Assembly: GCA_002449765.1 (NCBI GenBank)
Contig: DJXN01000015.1
Location: 62,001-126,000 of the forward strand
DNA: 64,000 nucleotides
Direction of reading: 5' to 3'
From: Fibrobacter sp. UBA7003
Lineage (GTDB): Bacteria; Fibrobacterota; Fibrobacteria; Fibrobacterales; Fibrobacteraceae
Every line of letters begins with the position of its first letter. Within the stretch, counting starts at the first letter, position 1. The notes under the pieces are model-generated. The model was given only the letters and a program-made list of their open reading frames with translations, searched no databases and was not told the origin of the DNA. Made by a program: the position numbers and the translations under genes. This document shows positions 17,005 to 25,133 of this stretch, in pieces.

Positions 17005-18666
17005 ATGAACATGAAAAAGTGGCTTTTGACAGGATCCTGCATCGCGGTGCTCGGTGCGTTTTCGGCTTGCTCCGATGATCCTACGGCCCCGCAGCCCGAA
17101 AGTTCGGCTGCAGAACCGACCAGCACGGAAAATCCCACCAGCAGTGGGGACGTTGGCGCGAACAGCAGTTCCGCAGCTACGGTAAAGTCCAGCTCTTCGG
17201 TAGCGAGCGGCGCGAAGGTGCAGATGGCCTGCTCCGAAATTATGTACAATGCTCCTGATACATCGCCCCTTGAATGGGTGGAAATCTACATCGCGAGCGG
17301 CATGGACATGGATAACATGCAGAACTTCCTTCTCCACCTGAGCGGTGCCGTGGACTACACGTTCCCCGGAGAGCCTCTCAAGAAGGGCGAGTATGTGGTG
17401 GTCGCGAACGACACTGCCGAATTCAGGAAGATGTACCCGACCTTTGCGGGAAGGCTCTTTGGCCCGTGGGTTGGAGGAACGTCCGCGAAACTCGTGAACG
17501 AGGGTGACGTGGTGAACGTGAAGGTGGACGGCGAAGGCGACGTTAGCTGCGCGTTCAGCAACGAACCTCCTTGGCCGAGCCTTGCCGATGGCAAGGGACG
17601 CTCGCTTGTTTATGTGGGCGGAAATGCGGCTCAGCCCAATTCTTGGGCGGCGAGCAAGGTCGATAAAGGCACCCCGGGTGTGGGTAATGACGAATGGGTT
17701 GTTCCGACGAAAGTGCGCATTAACGAAATCAAGCCTTTCAAGATTGGCGAGGATTCCTGGGTCGAAATCTATAATGCGGGGGACGAGCCCGTGGATATTA
17801 CGGGATGGAGGCTCGATGTCAAGCGCCGCGGGGACAAGCTTACTATCAAGGAGGGCACGGTCCCTGCGAAGGGTTATCTCGTTCTTGATGCCAATACGGC
17901 ATTTGACGCCGAACTGATTGTCGCTCCCGATGGTGGCGAGTTCTACTTGCGCGGACCGCAGGAAGGCGACGAATCGAGTATCTGGGTCCCGGCGACGAAT
18001 TCGACAAGCGGCATTGTCGACCTTTCCGACGGTTCTACGGCACAAGGGCCGCTTGCCGCAGCAACCCCCGGCGAAAAGAACTCTGCCCTCCAGGTGGGTT
18101 CTCTCTACATCAACGAAATCCATTACCATCCGGCAACGGTCAAGACCAAGGTCCCGTTTGAATTTATGGAAATCGTAAATGCTTCGGACGCCGCCGTCTC
18201 CCTTTACAGTTCTTCCGTAAAGAAGGGCTGGAAAGTCGAAGGCATCAACCTCGAATTCGCTTCGAATGCGACAATCCCTGCGAAGGGCTTGATGCTCCTG
18301 ATTCCGGAAGTGCTCGAAGATGTCGATTTGGAGTCGTTTGGCATTTCTGCATGGAATGCGGATGTTGTCCGCAGTATTTACAAGATACCGGAAGAGGTTC
18401 AGATCATTACCTACAGCGGCAAGCTCTCTAACCGCGGTGAAACGATTGCGGTGAAGGAACCCTATTCTAAGGAAACGGACGCCCTGGATCCTTCGATAGT
18501 CAAGTATTTTTATACTTGGCACGACGCGACCCTCTATTCCGATGGCTGGGATGGCCTTGCTGAAGCGGATGGCCTGGGTTACAGCCTGCAGCGCGTCGAC
18601 GTGACCACTATGGGTTATGAAGCGAAGGCCTGGAAGGCCGCCGAGCCGACCCCTGGCGTGAAATAG
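17005..18666 (+). CDS. Lipoprotein with three lamin-tail-type domains
   Basis: 553 residues from the ATG at 17005, chosen because AAAGGA ends 8 nt upstream and the signal peptide then begins MNMKKWLL. The lipobox is atypical (FSAC). A Ser/Thr-rich linker to about residue 70 precedes three lamin-tail-like beta-sandwich units. Each opens with a conserved strand and a WVEIYN or FMEIVN motif: SEIMYNAP...LEWVEIYI, RINEIKPF...WVEIYNAGDEPVDITGWRL, and YINEIHYHP...FEFMEIVNASD. Lamin-tail domains in bacteria accompany CotH, VTC and DUF4956 proteins. It probably sits on the envelope surface as the extracytoplasmic part of this cluster. The gap from the VTC gene is 42 nt. Confidence 0.8.
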   Translation: MNMKKWLLTGSCIAVLGAFSACSDDPTAPQPESSAAEPTSTENPTSSGDVGANSSSAATVKSSSSVASGAKVQMACSEIMYNAPDTSPLEWVEIYIASGMDMDNMQNFLLHLSGAVDYTFPGEPLKKGEYVVVANDTAEFRKMYPTFAGRLFGPWVGGTSAKLVNEGDVVNVKVDGEGDVSCAFSNEPPWPSLADGKGRSLVYVGGNAAQPNSWAASKVDKGTPGVGNDEWVVPTKVRINEIKPFKIGEDSWVEIYNAGDEPVDITGWRLDVKRRGDKLTIKEGTVPAKGYLVLDANTAFDAELIVAPDGGEFYLRGPQEGDESSIWVPATNSTSGIVDLSDGSTAQGPLAAATPGEKNSALQVGSLYINEIHYHPATVKTKVPFEFMEIVNASDAAVSLYSSSVKKGWKVEGINLEFASNATIPAKGLMLLIPEVLEDVDLESFGISAWNADVVRSIYKIPEEVQIITYSGKLSNRGETIAVKEPYSKETDALDPSIVKYFYTWHDATLYSDGWDGLAEADGLGYSLQRVDVTTMGYEAKAWKAAEPTPGVK

Positions 18667-18697
18667 CCTTTGATATGAAATCATAAGTTTTCATGAA

Positions 18698-18728
18698 GAG
18701 GCCCCGAAAAATGGGCCTCCTTCTTTTT
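18698..18728 (+). terminator. Terminator after the lamin-tail lipoprotein gene
   Basis: GAGGCCC, an 8-nt loop and GGGCCTC form a perfect 7-bp stem followed by a T-rich run. It separates the VTC cluster from the exporter operon. It also shows that the in-frame ATG at 18693 is not the start of the next gene. Confidence 0.85.
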
Positions 18729-18800
18729 CTGATTTTCTGCGCAATTGTCGGGATGAGCGGAGTTATTTTTGGCTGGAAAATTTGTATTTTTTTACATGCT

Positions 18801-20582
18801 ATGAAAAAGAGCTTGGTCTATATTGGTTTATTCAGCATGGCTGCCATGGCGACCCCGCTTACTCTGCAGGACGCCCTCGAAATGGCGAAGTCCAACAACT
18901 CGCAAATCAAGGCGGAACGCGCCAAGGTCGAAATGGCCGAGAGCGGCAAGAGCGAGGCTTTTTCCCGATTTTTACCTAAGGTGTCCCTTTCTGCCGGGGT
19001 CACGAAGATTAACGAGCCGATAAAGATTGATTTGAGCCGCCTGCAGGAACCCCTTGGCGAGGTGGCGAGTGCTGCTGCCTATTCCAAGGCTTACCTTTCC
19101 GTGTACGAGAAGGCTTACGAGAAGGCTTACGGCGATGCCGTGAAGCAGACGATGGACGCTTACGGACTGGACGAGGCGACCGCGAAAAGCATGGTCGACC
19201 AGAAGGCGGGCGATATCCGTAGCGGCGTGATGGGGAGCCCCGAAGTGGGTGCCCTTGCCCAGCAGGCTGCCGATTCGTATGGGGAATCGGCCTCGAAAAA
19301 GATTGGCGATACCGACTTTAGCATGAAGGTGCAGGATGACCTGTTCTTCAATGCGCGCGTGACGGTCGTGTGGCCCATCTTTACCGGCCTCAAGATTTAT
19401 TCTGCCTACGATGCCGCCAAGGAGAATGTGAACGCCCGCAAGGCCGAATTCGACATGGCGCAGAACACCATCTTGATGGATGTCGCGACGAAGTATTTCA
19501 CGCTCCGCCTTGCCGAAGAACTCACGGTGATGCGCGAGACGACGATGAAGAACCTCGAAGGTCACCTGGAACGTTCCAAGAAGCTGGAAGAGGGCGGCCA
19601 GATTAGCAAGGCCGAACGCCTCCGTGCCGAGGTGGCACTTGCCGAAGCGCAGAATGCCTACGAAGATGCCTTGCGCGACCAGTCGCTTGCCCGCATGGCG
19701 CTTGCGAGCCTCTTGAAGACGGATACGAGCATCACGGCGACAACTCCGGTGGAAGCTCCCGAGGTGGTCCGTAGCATGGAAGAATTCAAGCAGCTTGCCC
19801 GTGAAAAGCATCCGGGCCTTCGCCAGTTGCGCACGGAACGTAAACGCAGTCAGGATGCCGTTCGCGCGGCGCGCGCCGACTGGTTCCCGACGGTCGCCCT
19901 GTTTGGCTACCGCGAACTTTACACGAAGGATTTGACGATTCTGGAGCCCGAATGGGCGGTGGGCGCGAAAGCGCAGTGGGACCTCCCGATTCTGGGGGGC
20001 AAGGAATCCCGTGCCAAGGTGAGCTCCGCGAAGTCCATGGAGCGTTCGCTTTCGAGCAAGGAAGAGCAGACGCTCGACAATATCAATTTGCTTGTCGAAA
20101 AGCGCTGGCGCGAACTGGAACATGCAAGGGGCCGTCTGACAAGCCTTGCAAAGACCCGCGAACTTGCCGACGAAGCCCTCCGCAGCCAGACCCGCGCCTA
20201 CGAGGCGGGCCTTGCGACCGGCCTTGACGTGGTGGATGCGGAACTTGCTCTTGCCCGCTTGCAGGTGGGCGATTTGAAGGCGCATTTTGATGCGGTTGTC
20301 GCCTGGCTCGGGCTTCTGGAAGCGTCGGGCGAGGTGGCCGATGCGGGAACGATGCTCAATGCGACCCGCCCTGTGGAAAAGGCTGAACCTGTTGCGGAGC
20401 CCGCTGCGGAACCTGCCTCAGATACGACGGCTGCCACGGCAGATGCGGTTGCACCGGCTGCTCCTGCCGATATGCAGGCTGCACCGGAGGCTCCGGCCCA
20501 GGAAGGCGCAAAGCAGGCTGAAACGGCGCCTGCAGAGAATGAACAAAAGGAATCTTCGGCTGAAAATTCGGAGGCTAAATAA
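18801..20582 (+). CDS. TolC family outer-membrane efflux protein
   Basis: 593 residues from the ATG at 18801, chosen because it opens a proper signal peptide (MKKSLVYIGLFSMAAMA) and the upstream ATG lies inside a terminator hairpin. Mature residues begin PLTLQDALEMAKSNNSQIKAERAKVE, the standard TolC opening. Two OEP repeats follow, with the second near VEAPEVVRSMEEFKQLAREKHPGLRQLRTERKR. An insertion with the repeated motif EKAYEKAYGDA occurs near residue 90-110. The last 85 residues are Ala/Glu/Pro-rich low complexity. It forms the outer-membrane channel for the HlyD protein and ABC-2 permeases downstream. The stop overlaps the next ATG. Confidence 0.9.
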   Translation: MKKSLVYIGLFSMAAMATPLTLQDALEMAKSNNSQIKAERAKVEMAESGKSEAFSRFLPKVSLSAGVTKINEPIKIDLSRLQEPLGEVASAAAYSKAYLSVYEKAYEKAYGDAVKQTMDAYGLDEATAKSMVDQKAGDIRSGVMGSPEVGALAQQAADSYGESASKKIGDTDFSMKVQDDLFFNARVTVVWPIFTGLKIYSAYDAAKENVNARKAEFDMAQNTILMDVATKYFTLRLAEELTVMRETTMKNLEGHLERSKKLEEGGQISKAERLRAEVALAEAQNAYEDALRDQSLARMALASLLKTDTSITATTPVEAPEVVRSMEEFKQLAREKHPGLRQLRTERKRSQDAVRAARADWFPTVALFGYRELYTKDLTILEPEWAVGAKAQWDLPILGGKESRAKVSSAKSMERSLSSKEEQTLDNINLLVEKRWRELEHARGRLTSLAKTRELADEALRSQTRAYEAGLATGLDVVDAELALARLQVGDLKAHFDAVVAWLGLLEASGEVADAGTMLNATRPVEKAEPVAEPAAEPASDTTAATADAVAPAAPADMQAAPEAPAQEGAKQAETAPAENEQKESSAENSEAK

Positions 20583-21580
20583 TGAACGTGCTTAAGACTC
20601 TCGGAAAGGTTATCGTTGTTGCGGGCCTGATTGTGCTCGTGGTTTTGGGCGTCATGCAGTTGCAGAAGTTTGCGACTGCCCCGCGCGAACAGTTCTTGCA
20701 GGGGCAGATGGAAGCGCGGCGCGTGCTCGTGGCCGGGAAGGTTCCCGGCCGCATCGAACGGCTGTTCGTGCACGAGGGCGACCTGGTCGTGAAGGATTCC
20801 ATCGTAGCCGTTATCTCCAGCCCGGAAATCGAGGCGAAGAAGATGCAGGCCCAGGGTGCCCTCGGTGCCGCACGCGCCCAGGCGAGCAAGGCCCGCAACG
20901 GAGCCCGCAGCGAAGATATCACTGCGCTCAAGGCGATGGCCGACCGCGCCCAGGATGCCGCGACACTCGCGAAGAACACCTACGACCGCGTGCAGAAACT
21001 TTTTAACGAGGGCGTGCTCCCGCTCCAGAAGCGCGACGAGGCCGAAACCCAGATGAAGGCGAGCCAGTCCGCTGCCGATGCCGCGAAAGCCCAGTATAAC
21101 CAGGCGCTGGCCGGTGCCCGCAGCGAAGACAAGGCTGCCGCGAATGCGCTCGTGATGCAAGCCCGCGGAGCCACCGCCGAAGTCGACGCCTACCTCGAAG
21201 AAACCAAGATCCGTAGCCCCATCAGCGGCGAAGTCTCGCTCAAGCTTGCCGAAGAAGGCGAAGTTGTCGGCTCCGGCATGCCCGTCATCGCCGTCACCGA
21301 CCTGGACGACGCCTGGGCCGTATTCCACCTGCGCGAAGACATGCTCAAGAATGTCTCGAAGGGCAAGAAGTTCGTGCTCCGTATTCCGGCTCTCGACAAG
21401 GATGTCGAAATGGAAGTGAGCTACATCGCTTCCGTGGGCGACTATGCCACCTGGCGCAGTTCCAAGGAAAGCGGCGGGTTCGATCTCAAGACGTTCGAGG
21501 TGCGCCTCCGCCCGACGGCAAAGGTCGAGAACCTTCGCCCCGGCATGAGCGTTCTCCTTTCTGCCGATTCCATCAAGTAA
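20582..21580 (+). CDS. HlyD/YhiI-type efflux periplasmic adaptor
   Basis: 332 residues. One N-terminal transmembrane helix (about 10-26) is followed by a half-lipoyl motif (GKVPGRIERLFVHEGDLVVKDSIVAVI), an Ala-rich coiled-coil hairpin containing two GARSED turns (about 95-200), and the returning motif IRSPISGEVSLKLAEEGEVVGSGMPVIAVTDLDDAW. It ends in a beta-barrel (LRPGMSVLLSADSIK). This layout matches adaptors of ABC-2 exporters such as YbhG/YhiI. It starts at the TAATG overlap with the TolC gene and is followed by two permease genes, so it is a component of one tripartite exporter. Confidence 0.9.
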   Translation: MNVLKTLGKVIVVAGLIVLVVLGVMQLQKFATAPREQFLQGQMEARRVLVAGKVPGRIERLFVHEGDLVVKDSIVAVISSPEIEAKKMQAQGALGAARAQASKARNGARSEDITALKAMADRAQDAATLAKNTYDRVQKLFNEGVLPLQKRDEAETQMKASQSAADAAKAQYNQALAGARSEDKAAANALVMQARGATAEVDAYLEETKIRSPISGEVSLKLAEEGEVVGSGMPVIAVTDLDDAWAVFHLREDMLKNVSKGKKFVLRIPALDKDVEMEVSYIASVGDYATWRSSKESGGFDLKTFEVRLRPTAKVENLRPGMSVLLSADSIK

Positions 21581-21592
21581 TCCGGTCGTGCC

Positions 21593-22756
21593 ATGATTCT
21601 GAATGGCCTGTTGAATACCATCCGCAAGATTTATTTCAGCCACAATATCGTGTTGTGGATGACTCTTGTGGTGCTGCCCATTGGCGTATCCCTCTTTACG
21701 ATAGGGATGTTCTCGTCGCAGATTGTGCAACACGTGCCAATCGGAATTGTGAAGCAGGACGATAGCCAGCTTGCCGATAAGCTCGAGATGAAGTTGCGTT
21801 CGAGCCCGGTACTCGATATCAAGATGATTTGTACGGACATGGGCGAATGCGAGCATGCGGTTGTCCGTGGTGACCTGCAGGGATTCCTCGTGTTCCCCAA
21901 CGACCTGGAACGCCGGGCGCTCCGCCTCGAAGCGCCTGTCATTCCCGTATATTCTAGCGGCCAGAATTACCTCACCAACATGTTCGCGACCAAGGAAATC
22001 CGCTCCGTGCTTGCGTCTGCAGGCAGCGAACTCTTTACCGCCCAGATGGAAGACCCCGTGAAGGTGCAAATCCATTCGGTAGGGAACCTCAAGAGCAATT
22101 ACCAGGGATTCCTCGCGTTCGGCCTCGTGACTGCAATTTTCCATCTCGCTGCGATGATTGTCGGGGTGTACGTGACCTCGTTCCCGCTTCGAGACCACCG
22201 CGTGACCGAGATGATCCGCTATGCGGGCGGCTCGCGCCTTACCTTGTGGGTGGCTAGCGTGTTCCCGATGAACATCGTGCTCTGGCTCGAAACCGTCGGC
22301 TGCTATGCTTACTGCCACAGGTTGCTGGCTCCGCTCACCTTCGATGAATTCGTGATGTCGGCTGCGGCCCAGCTGTTCATGATATTCGCGTGTTCCGGCG
22401 CGGGAATCGTTTTTGTGGGCGTGTTCGGCATCATGAGAATGGCGACAGGTGCCGCTGGCATTATCGGAAGCCCCGCGTTCGCCTTTGCGGGCCAGACATT
22501 CCCGGTGATGGCGATGCCCTTTGCCGTGCGCTGCTTCGCGTTCATACTTCCGCTGACGCATGTGCTCATGATTCAATCGACGATGCTCCTTGGCGATGTG
22601 GATATGGCCCCTGCGTGGGAGAGCATGAAAATCCTTATCGGGATGGCGGTGTTCTGGAATGTGCTCGGTGCGCTCCTCATGTCGATGCGCTGGAAACAGC
22701 ACCTGCGTCGTGAAGCCAAGATGAAAGAAGTCAAGAATGCGGAGGCTCAAGCATGA
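21593..22756 (+). CDS. ABC-2 type transporter permease (first of pair)
   Basis: 387 residues. One N-terminal transmembrane helix (about 18-40) is followed by an extracytoplasmic domain of about 140 residues, then five helices between about 175 and 370. This is the YbhS/YbhR/YhhJ-type ABC-2 membrane layout. PVIPVYSSGQNYLTNMFATKEI lies in the outer domain, a conserved feature of this subgroup. The last four bases (ATGA) overlap the start of the second permease. No ATP-binding subunit is encoded in this operon, so an ATPase encoded elsewhere must energise it if it is an ABC exporter. Confidence 0.85.
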   Translation: MILNGLLNTIRKIYFSHNIVLWMTLVVLPIGVSLFTIGMFSSQIVQHVPIGIVKQDDSQLADKLEMKLRSSPVLDIKMICTDMGECEHAVVRGDLQGFLVFPNDLERRALRLEAPVIPVYSSGQNYLTNMFATKEIRSVLASAGSELFTAQMEDPVKVQIHSVGNLKSNYQGFLAFGLVTAIFHLAAMIVGVYVTSFPLRDHRVTEMIRYAGGSRLTLWVASVFPMNIVLWLETVGCYAYCHRLLAPLTFDEFVMSAAAQLFMIFACSGAGIVFVGVFGIMRMATGAAGIIGSPAFAFAGQTFPVMAMPFAVRCFAFILPLTHVLMIQSTMLLGDVDMAPAWESMKILIGMAVFWNVLGALLMSMRWKQHLRREAKMKEVKNAEAQA

Positions 22757-23934
22757 TCAAGCGCCTCTGGAAAGTTGCCTTCGCCGAATGGAAGTTGATT
22801 TATACGGACCCCGCCGCGGTGCTCCTGCTCGTGGTGGCCGGCCTCATTTATGCTTTCTACTATCCGGTGCCCTACGTTTACCAGACGGTATCGAAGGTTC
22901 CCGTAGCCGTCGTCGATCTCGACAACACGTCCATGTCCCGCGACCTGATTCGCATGGCGTCCGCAGCCCAGCAAATCGAAGTCAAATCCATCTATCCCGA
23001 AATGCGGCTCGCCGAGGAGGCGATGGCCCGCGACGAGATTTACGGGTTCATGGTCATTCCCGAAAACATGGAGAAGGATATTCGCGGCAAGCACCAGGTG
23101 ACGGTAAACATCTTTACGCATGGGGCCTATGCCATGTTCCATGGCGCCATTGGGACGGCGTTCTCCACTTGCGCATTGACAGTGGGCGCGACAAACAAGG
23201 TAAAGCAGATCGCGCTTTCGAAGAAGGTTCCCTCCACCAAGGCGATTGCCATGCGCGATCCCTTCCCGATAAGCATTCAGACGTTGTTCAACAGCACCGG
23301 CGGCTATGCGAACTACGTGGTGCCGAGTGTTCTTGTGGTTATCTTGCAGCAGTCGCTCATTATCGGCATCTGCGTGCTCGGCGGTTCGCGTGCGCACAGG
23401 CGTTTCCGTAAAAAGTTCCGCGACAGCCCCGTCGAGAACGAGTCGGTGCCCTACCGCTACTTTGGCCGTTCCATTGCCTACTTTGTCCATTATTGTTCCT
23501 TTATTCTCTTCTACCACTGTATTGTCTACAACCTGTTCGATTTCCCGAGGCGTGGGGAACTGTTGCCGATGGTGGTTTTCTCCATCGTGTTCTTGGCGTC
23601 CGTCATCAACTTCGGCATGGTGGTCTCGCAGATATTTGTGCGTCGCGAATCCAGCATGCAGCTGTTCCTGTACCTTTCCATCCCGATTCTCTTCCTTGCG
23701 AATTTCAGTTGGCCCAGTTACCTGATGCCCCAGTGGATGGTCTCGATATCGTACATACTGCCGAGCACTTTTGCCATACCGGCGTGGCTCTCCATCGAGC
23801 AGATGGGGGCCGATATTTACGATGTGGCGCCCAAGCTCTACCAGCTTGCCATTCAGGCTGTCGTCTACATGGTCATAGGGCTGTTGCTGACCCGTATCCG
23901 CGACAAGGTGAAGATAGACGTCGGTGACATGTAG
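22753..23934 (+). CDS. ABC-2 type transporter permease (second of pair)
   Basis: 393 residues with the same fold as the preceding gene: an N-terminal helix (about 22-42, AAVLLLVVAGLIYAFYYP), an extracytoplasmic segment (KVPVAVVDLDNTSMSRDLIRMASAAQQIEV), then five to six helices from about 190 to the end, including FLYLSIPILFLANFSWP. It starts inside the ATGA overlap with the first permease, so the two probably form a heterodimer made in equal amounts. Substrates for related YhhJ/YbhR proteins include cations and hydrophobic drugs, but nothing here fixes the cargo. Confidence 0.85.
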   Translation: MIKRLWKVAFAEWKLIYTDPAAVLLLVVAGLIYAFYYPVPYVYQTVSKVPVAVVDLDNTSMSRDLIRMASAAQQIEVKSIYPEMRLAEEAMARDEIYGFMVIPENMEKDIRGKHQVTVNIFTHGAYAMFHGAIGTAFSTCALTVGATNKVKQIALSKKVPSTKAIAMRDPFPISIQTLFNSTGGYANYVVPSVLVVILQQSLIIGICVLGGSRAHRRFRKKFRDSPVENESVPYRYFGRSIAYFVHYCSFILFYHCIVYNLFDFPRRGELLPMVVFSIVFLASVINFGMVVSQIFVRRESSMQLFLYLSIPILFLANFSWPSYLMPQWMVSISYILPSTFAIPAWLSIEQMGADIYDVAPKLYQLAIQAVVYMVIGLLLTRIRDKVKIDVGDM

Positions 23935-23960
23935 CTAGCTTTTTTCGATGGAATGCGAAT

Positions 23961-23998
23961 AAGCCGGATAGGAAACTACCTTTTCCGGCTTTGTTTTT
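23961..23998 (+). terminator. Terminator after the exporter operon
   Basis: AAGCCGGA at 23961-23968 pairs with TCCGGCTT at 23984-23991 and is followed by TGTTTTT. Confidence 0.8.
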
Positions 23999-24037
23999 AT
24001 ACATTTAGGGTGTAAAACTTTATCAAAAGGAATTCAG

Positions 24038-24751
24038 ATGTATTTCGATCCTTTATACATGATGATTCTCGTGGTGACGCTCGCCCTTTCGGGCGGTGTC
24101 TCGCTGCTGGTCAAGGTCCGCTTCAATGCGGGGCAGAAAGTGAAAATTTCGAGCGGGCTTACCGGTGCCGACGTGGCGAAGGCTATTCTCATGGACGCAG
24201 GCATCACCGACGTGAAGGTGCTTGAACACCAGGGGTTCCTTTCGGACCACTACAACCCTCTCAACAAGACGCTCAACCTTTCCCGCGAAGTTTATCACGG
24301 GCGCAGTGCTAGCGCCGCGGGGGTTGCCGCGCACGAAGTCGGCCATGCTATCCAGCATGCGCAGGGGTATTTCCCGATGTGGTTGCGTTCGTTTATTGTC
24401 CCTGTGGCAAACTTGGGAAGCTCGCTCGGACCGTGGCTCGTGATTATCGGCATCATGCTCATGGGATTCGGGAAGGCGATTGGTCATCCTGTCGCTCTTG
24501 TCGGTGTGTTGCTGTTTGCGGCAACCACGCTGTTCACCCTCGTGACGGTACCTGTAGAATTCGACGCCTCTAGCCGCGCGAAGAAGGCTCTCGCCCGCAT
24601 GGACGTGGTGGCACAGGGCCGCGAGTACAACACCGTCTCGGGCGTGCTGTTTGCCGCGGGCCTTACCTACGTGGCGGCTGCCATCAGCTCGATTCTCCAG
24701 TTGCTCTACTGGGCGTACCGCGCAGGCCTTATCGGCGGGCGCAGGGACTAG
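24038..24751 (+). CDS. YugP-type membrane zinc metallopeptidase
   Basis: 237 residues. An N-terminal helix (about 5-22) precedes a cytoplasmic-type domain containing the zincin motif AAHEVGHAIQHA near residue 97-108, where the two His and Glu are the metal and catalytic residues. GFLSDHYNPLNKTLNLSREVYHGRSASAAGVAAHEVGH is the signature stretch of the neutral zinc metallopeptidase family (PF04298, YugP). Three further hydrophobic segments follow. FDASSRAKKAL near 179 supplies the likely third-ligand region. AAAAGGA precedes the ATG. Physiological substrates are unknown. It is probably co-transcribed with the small CxxC protein downstream. Confidence 0.9.
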   Translation: MYFDPLYMMILVVTLALSGGVSLLVKVRFNAGQKVKISSGLTGADVAKAILMDAGITDVKVLEHQGFLSDHYNPLNKTLNLSREVYHGRSASAAGVAAHEVGHAIQHAQGYFPMWLRSFIVPVANLGSSLGPWLVIIGIMLMGFGKAIGHPVALVGVLLFAATTLFTLVTVPVEFDASSRAKKALARMDVVAQGREYNTVSGVLFAAGLTYVAAAISSILQLLYWAYRAGLIGGRRD

Positions 24752-24759
24752 GGGGCTCT

Positions 24760-25044
24760 ATGGCCGTAAGGACGCTTACCATTGAATGCCCCATGTGCAA
24801 GGGCGAAATCGTAGTGGATGCCGATACGGGCGAGGTGTTGAGCCATAAGGAATTCAAGAAGGAGGTCAAGTCCTTCGACGACTTCTTGAAAGAACAGAAA
24901 TCCCGCAGTTCCGACCTGGACGCGAAATTCGCGGCAGCGAAAGAAGCGCAGAAAAACCGAGCCGAACTCCTGGAAAAGAAGTTTGAGGCTGCCAAGCAGA
25001 ACAAGGACCTGAAGGACCCGCCCCCGAGCATCAACTGGGATTAA
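24760..25044 (+). CDS. Small CxxC / coiled-coil protein
   Basis: 94 residues. The N-terminus has IECPMCKGEIVVDADTGEV, which looks like half of a zinc ribbon because only one CxxC pair is present. Residues 30-85 are charged and helical (KEFKKEVKSFDDFLKEQKSRSSDLDAKFAAAKEAQKNRAELLEKKFEAAKQ), likely a coiled coil, which would allow two half-ribbons to join in a dimer. It starts 8 nt after the metallopeptidase stop, with GGGGG just upstream. Function is unknown; the sequence is conserved-looking in codon use, so it is a real gene. Confidence 0.7.
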   Translation: MAVRTLTIECPMCKGEIVVDADTGEVLSHKEFKKEVKSFDDFLKEQKSRSSDLDAKFAAAKEAQKNRAELLEKKFEAAKQNKDLKDPPPSINWD

Positions 25045-25080
25045 ATTTTTGCACCGAAGGTGTCCACCCTAATTTATAAT

Positions 25081-25120
25081 CGCTTACGCTTGCGTAAGCG
25101 CGAGGCAAGCGTTGCTTGCC
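25081..25120. terminator. Double hairpin at convergent gene ends
   Basis: CGCTTACGC/GCGTAAGCG (25081-25100) is followed by GGCAAGC-GTT-GCTTGCC (25104-25120) and GAAGT. The second hairpin is related to one at 42126-42142. It lies between the + strand CxxC gene and the - strand scpA gene, so it probably ends both transcripts. Confidence 0.6.
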
Positions 25121-25133
25121 GAAGTTTATCTCG

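Noticed and set aside
18693..18800. Upstream in-frame start of the TolC gene giving a second hydrophobic segment
   Set aside because: The ATG and following codons lie in the terminator hairpin of the previous operon. The ATG at 18801 yields a normal signal peptide.
20198..22750. 850-codon open frame on the - strand opposite the TolC/HlyD/permease genes
   Set aside because: It lies antisense to three well-supported genes. Its translation is His/Arg/Gly-rich low-quality sequence, as expected from a mirror frame of GC-rich codons.
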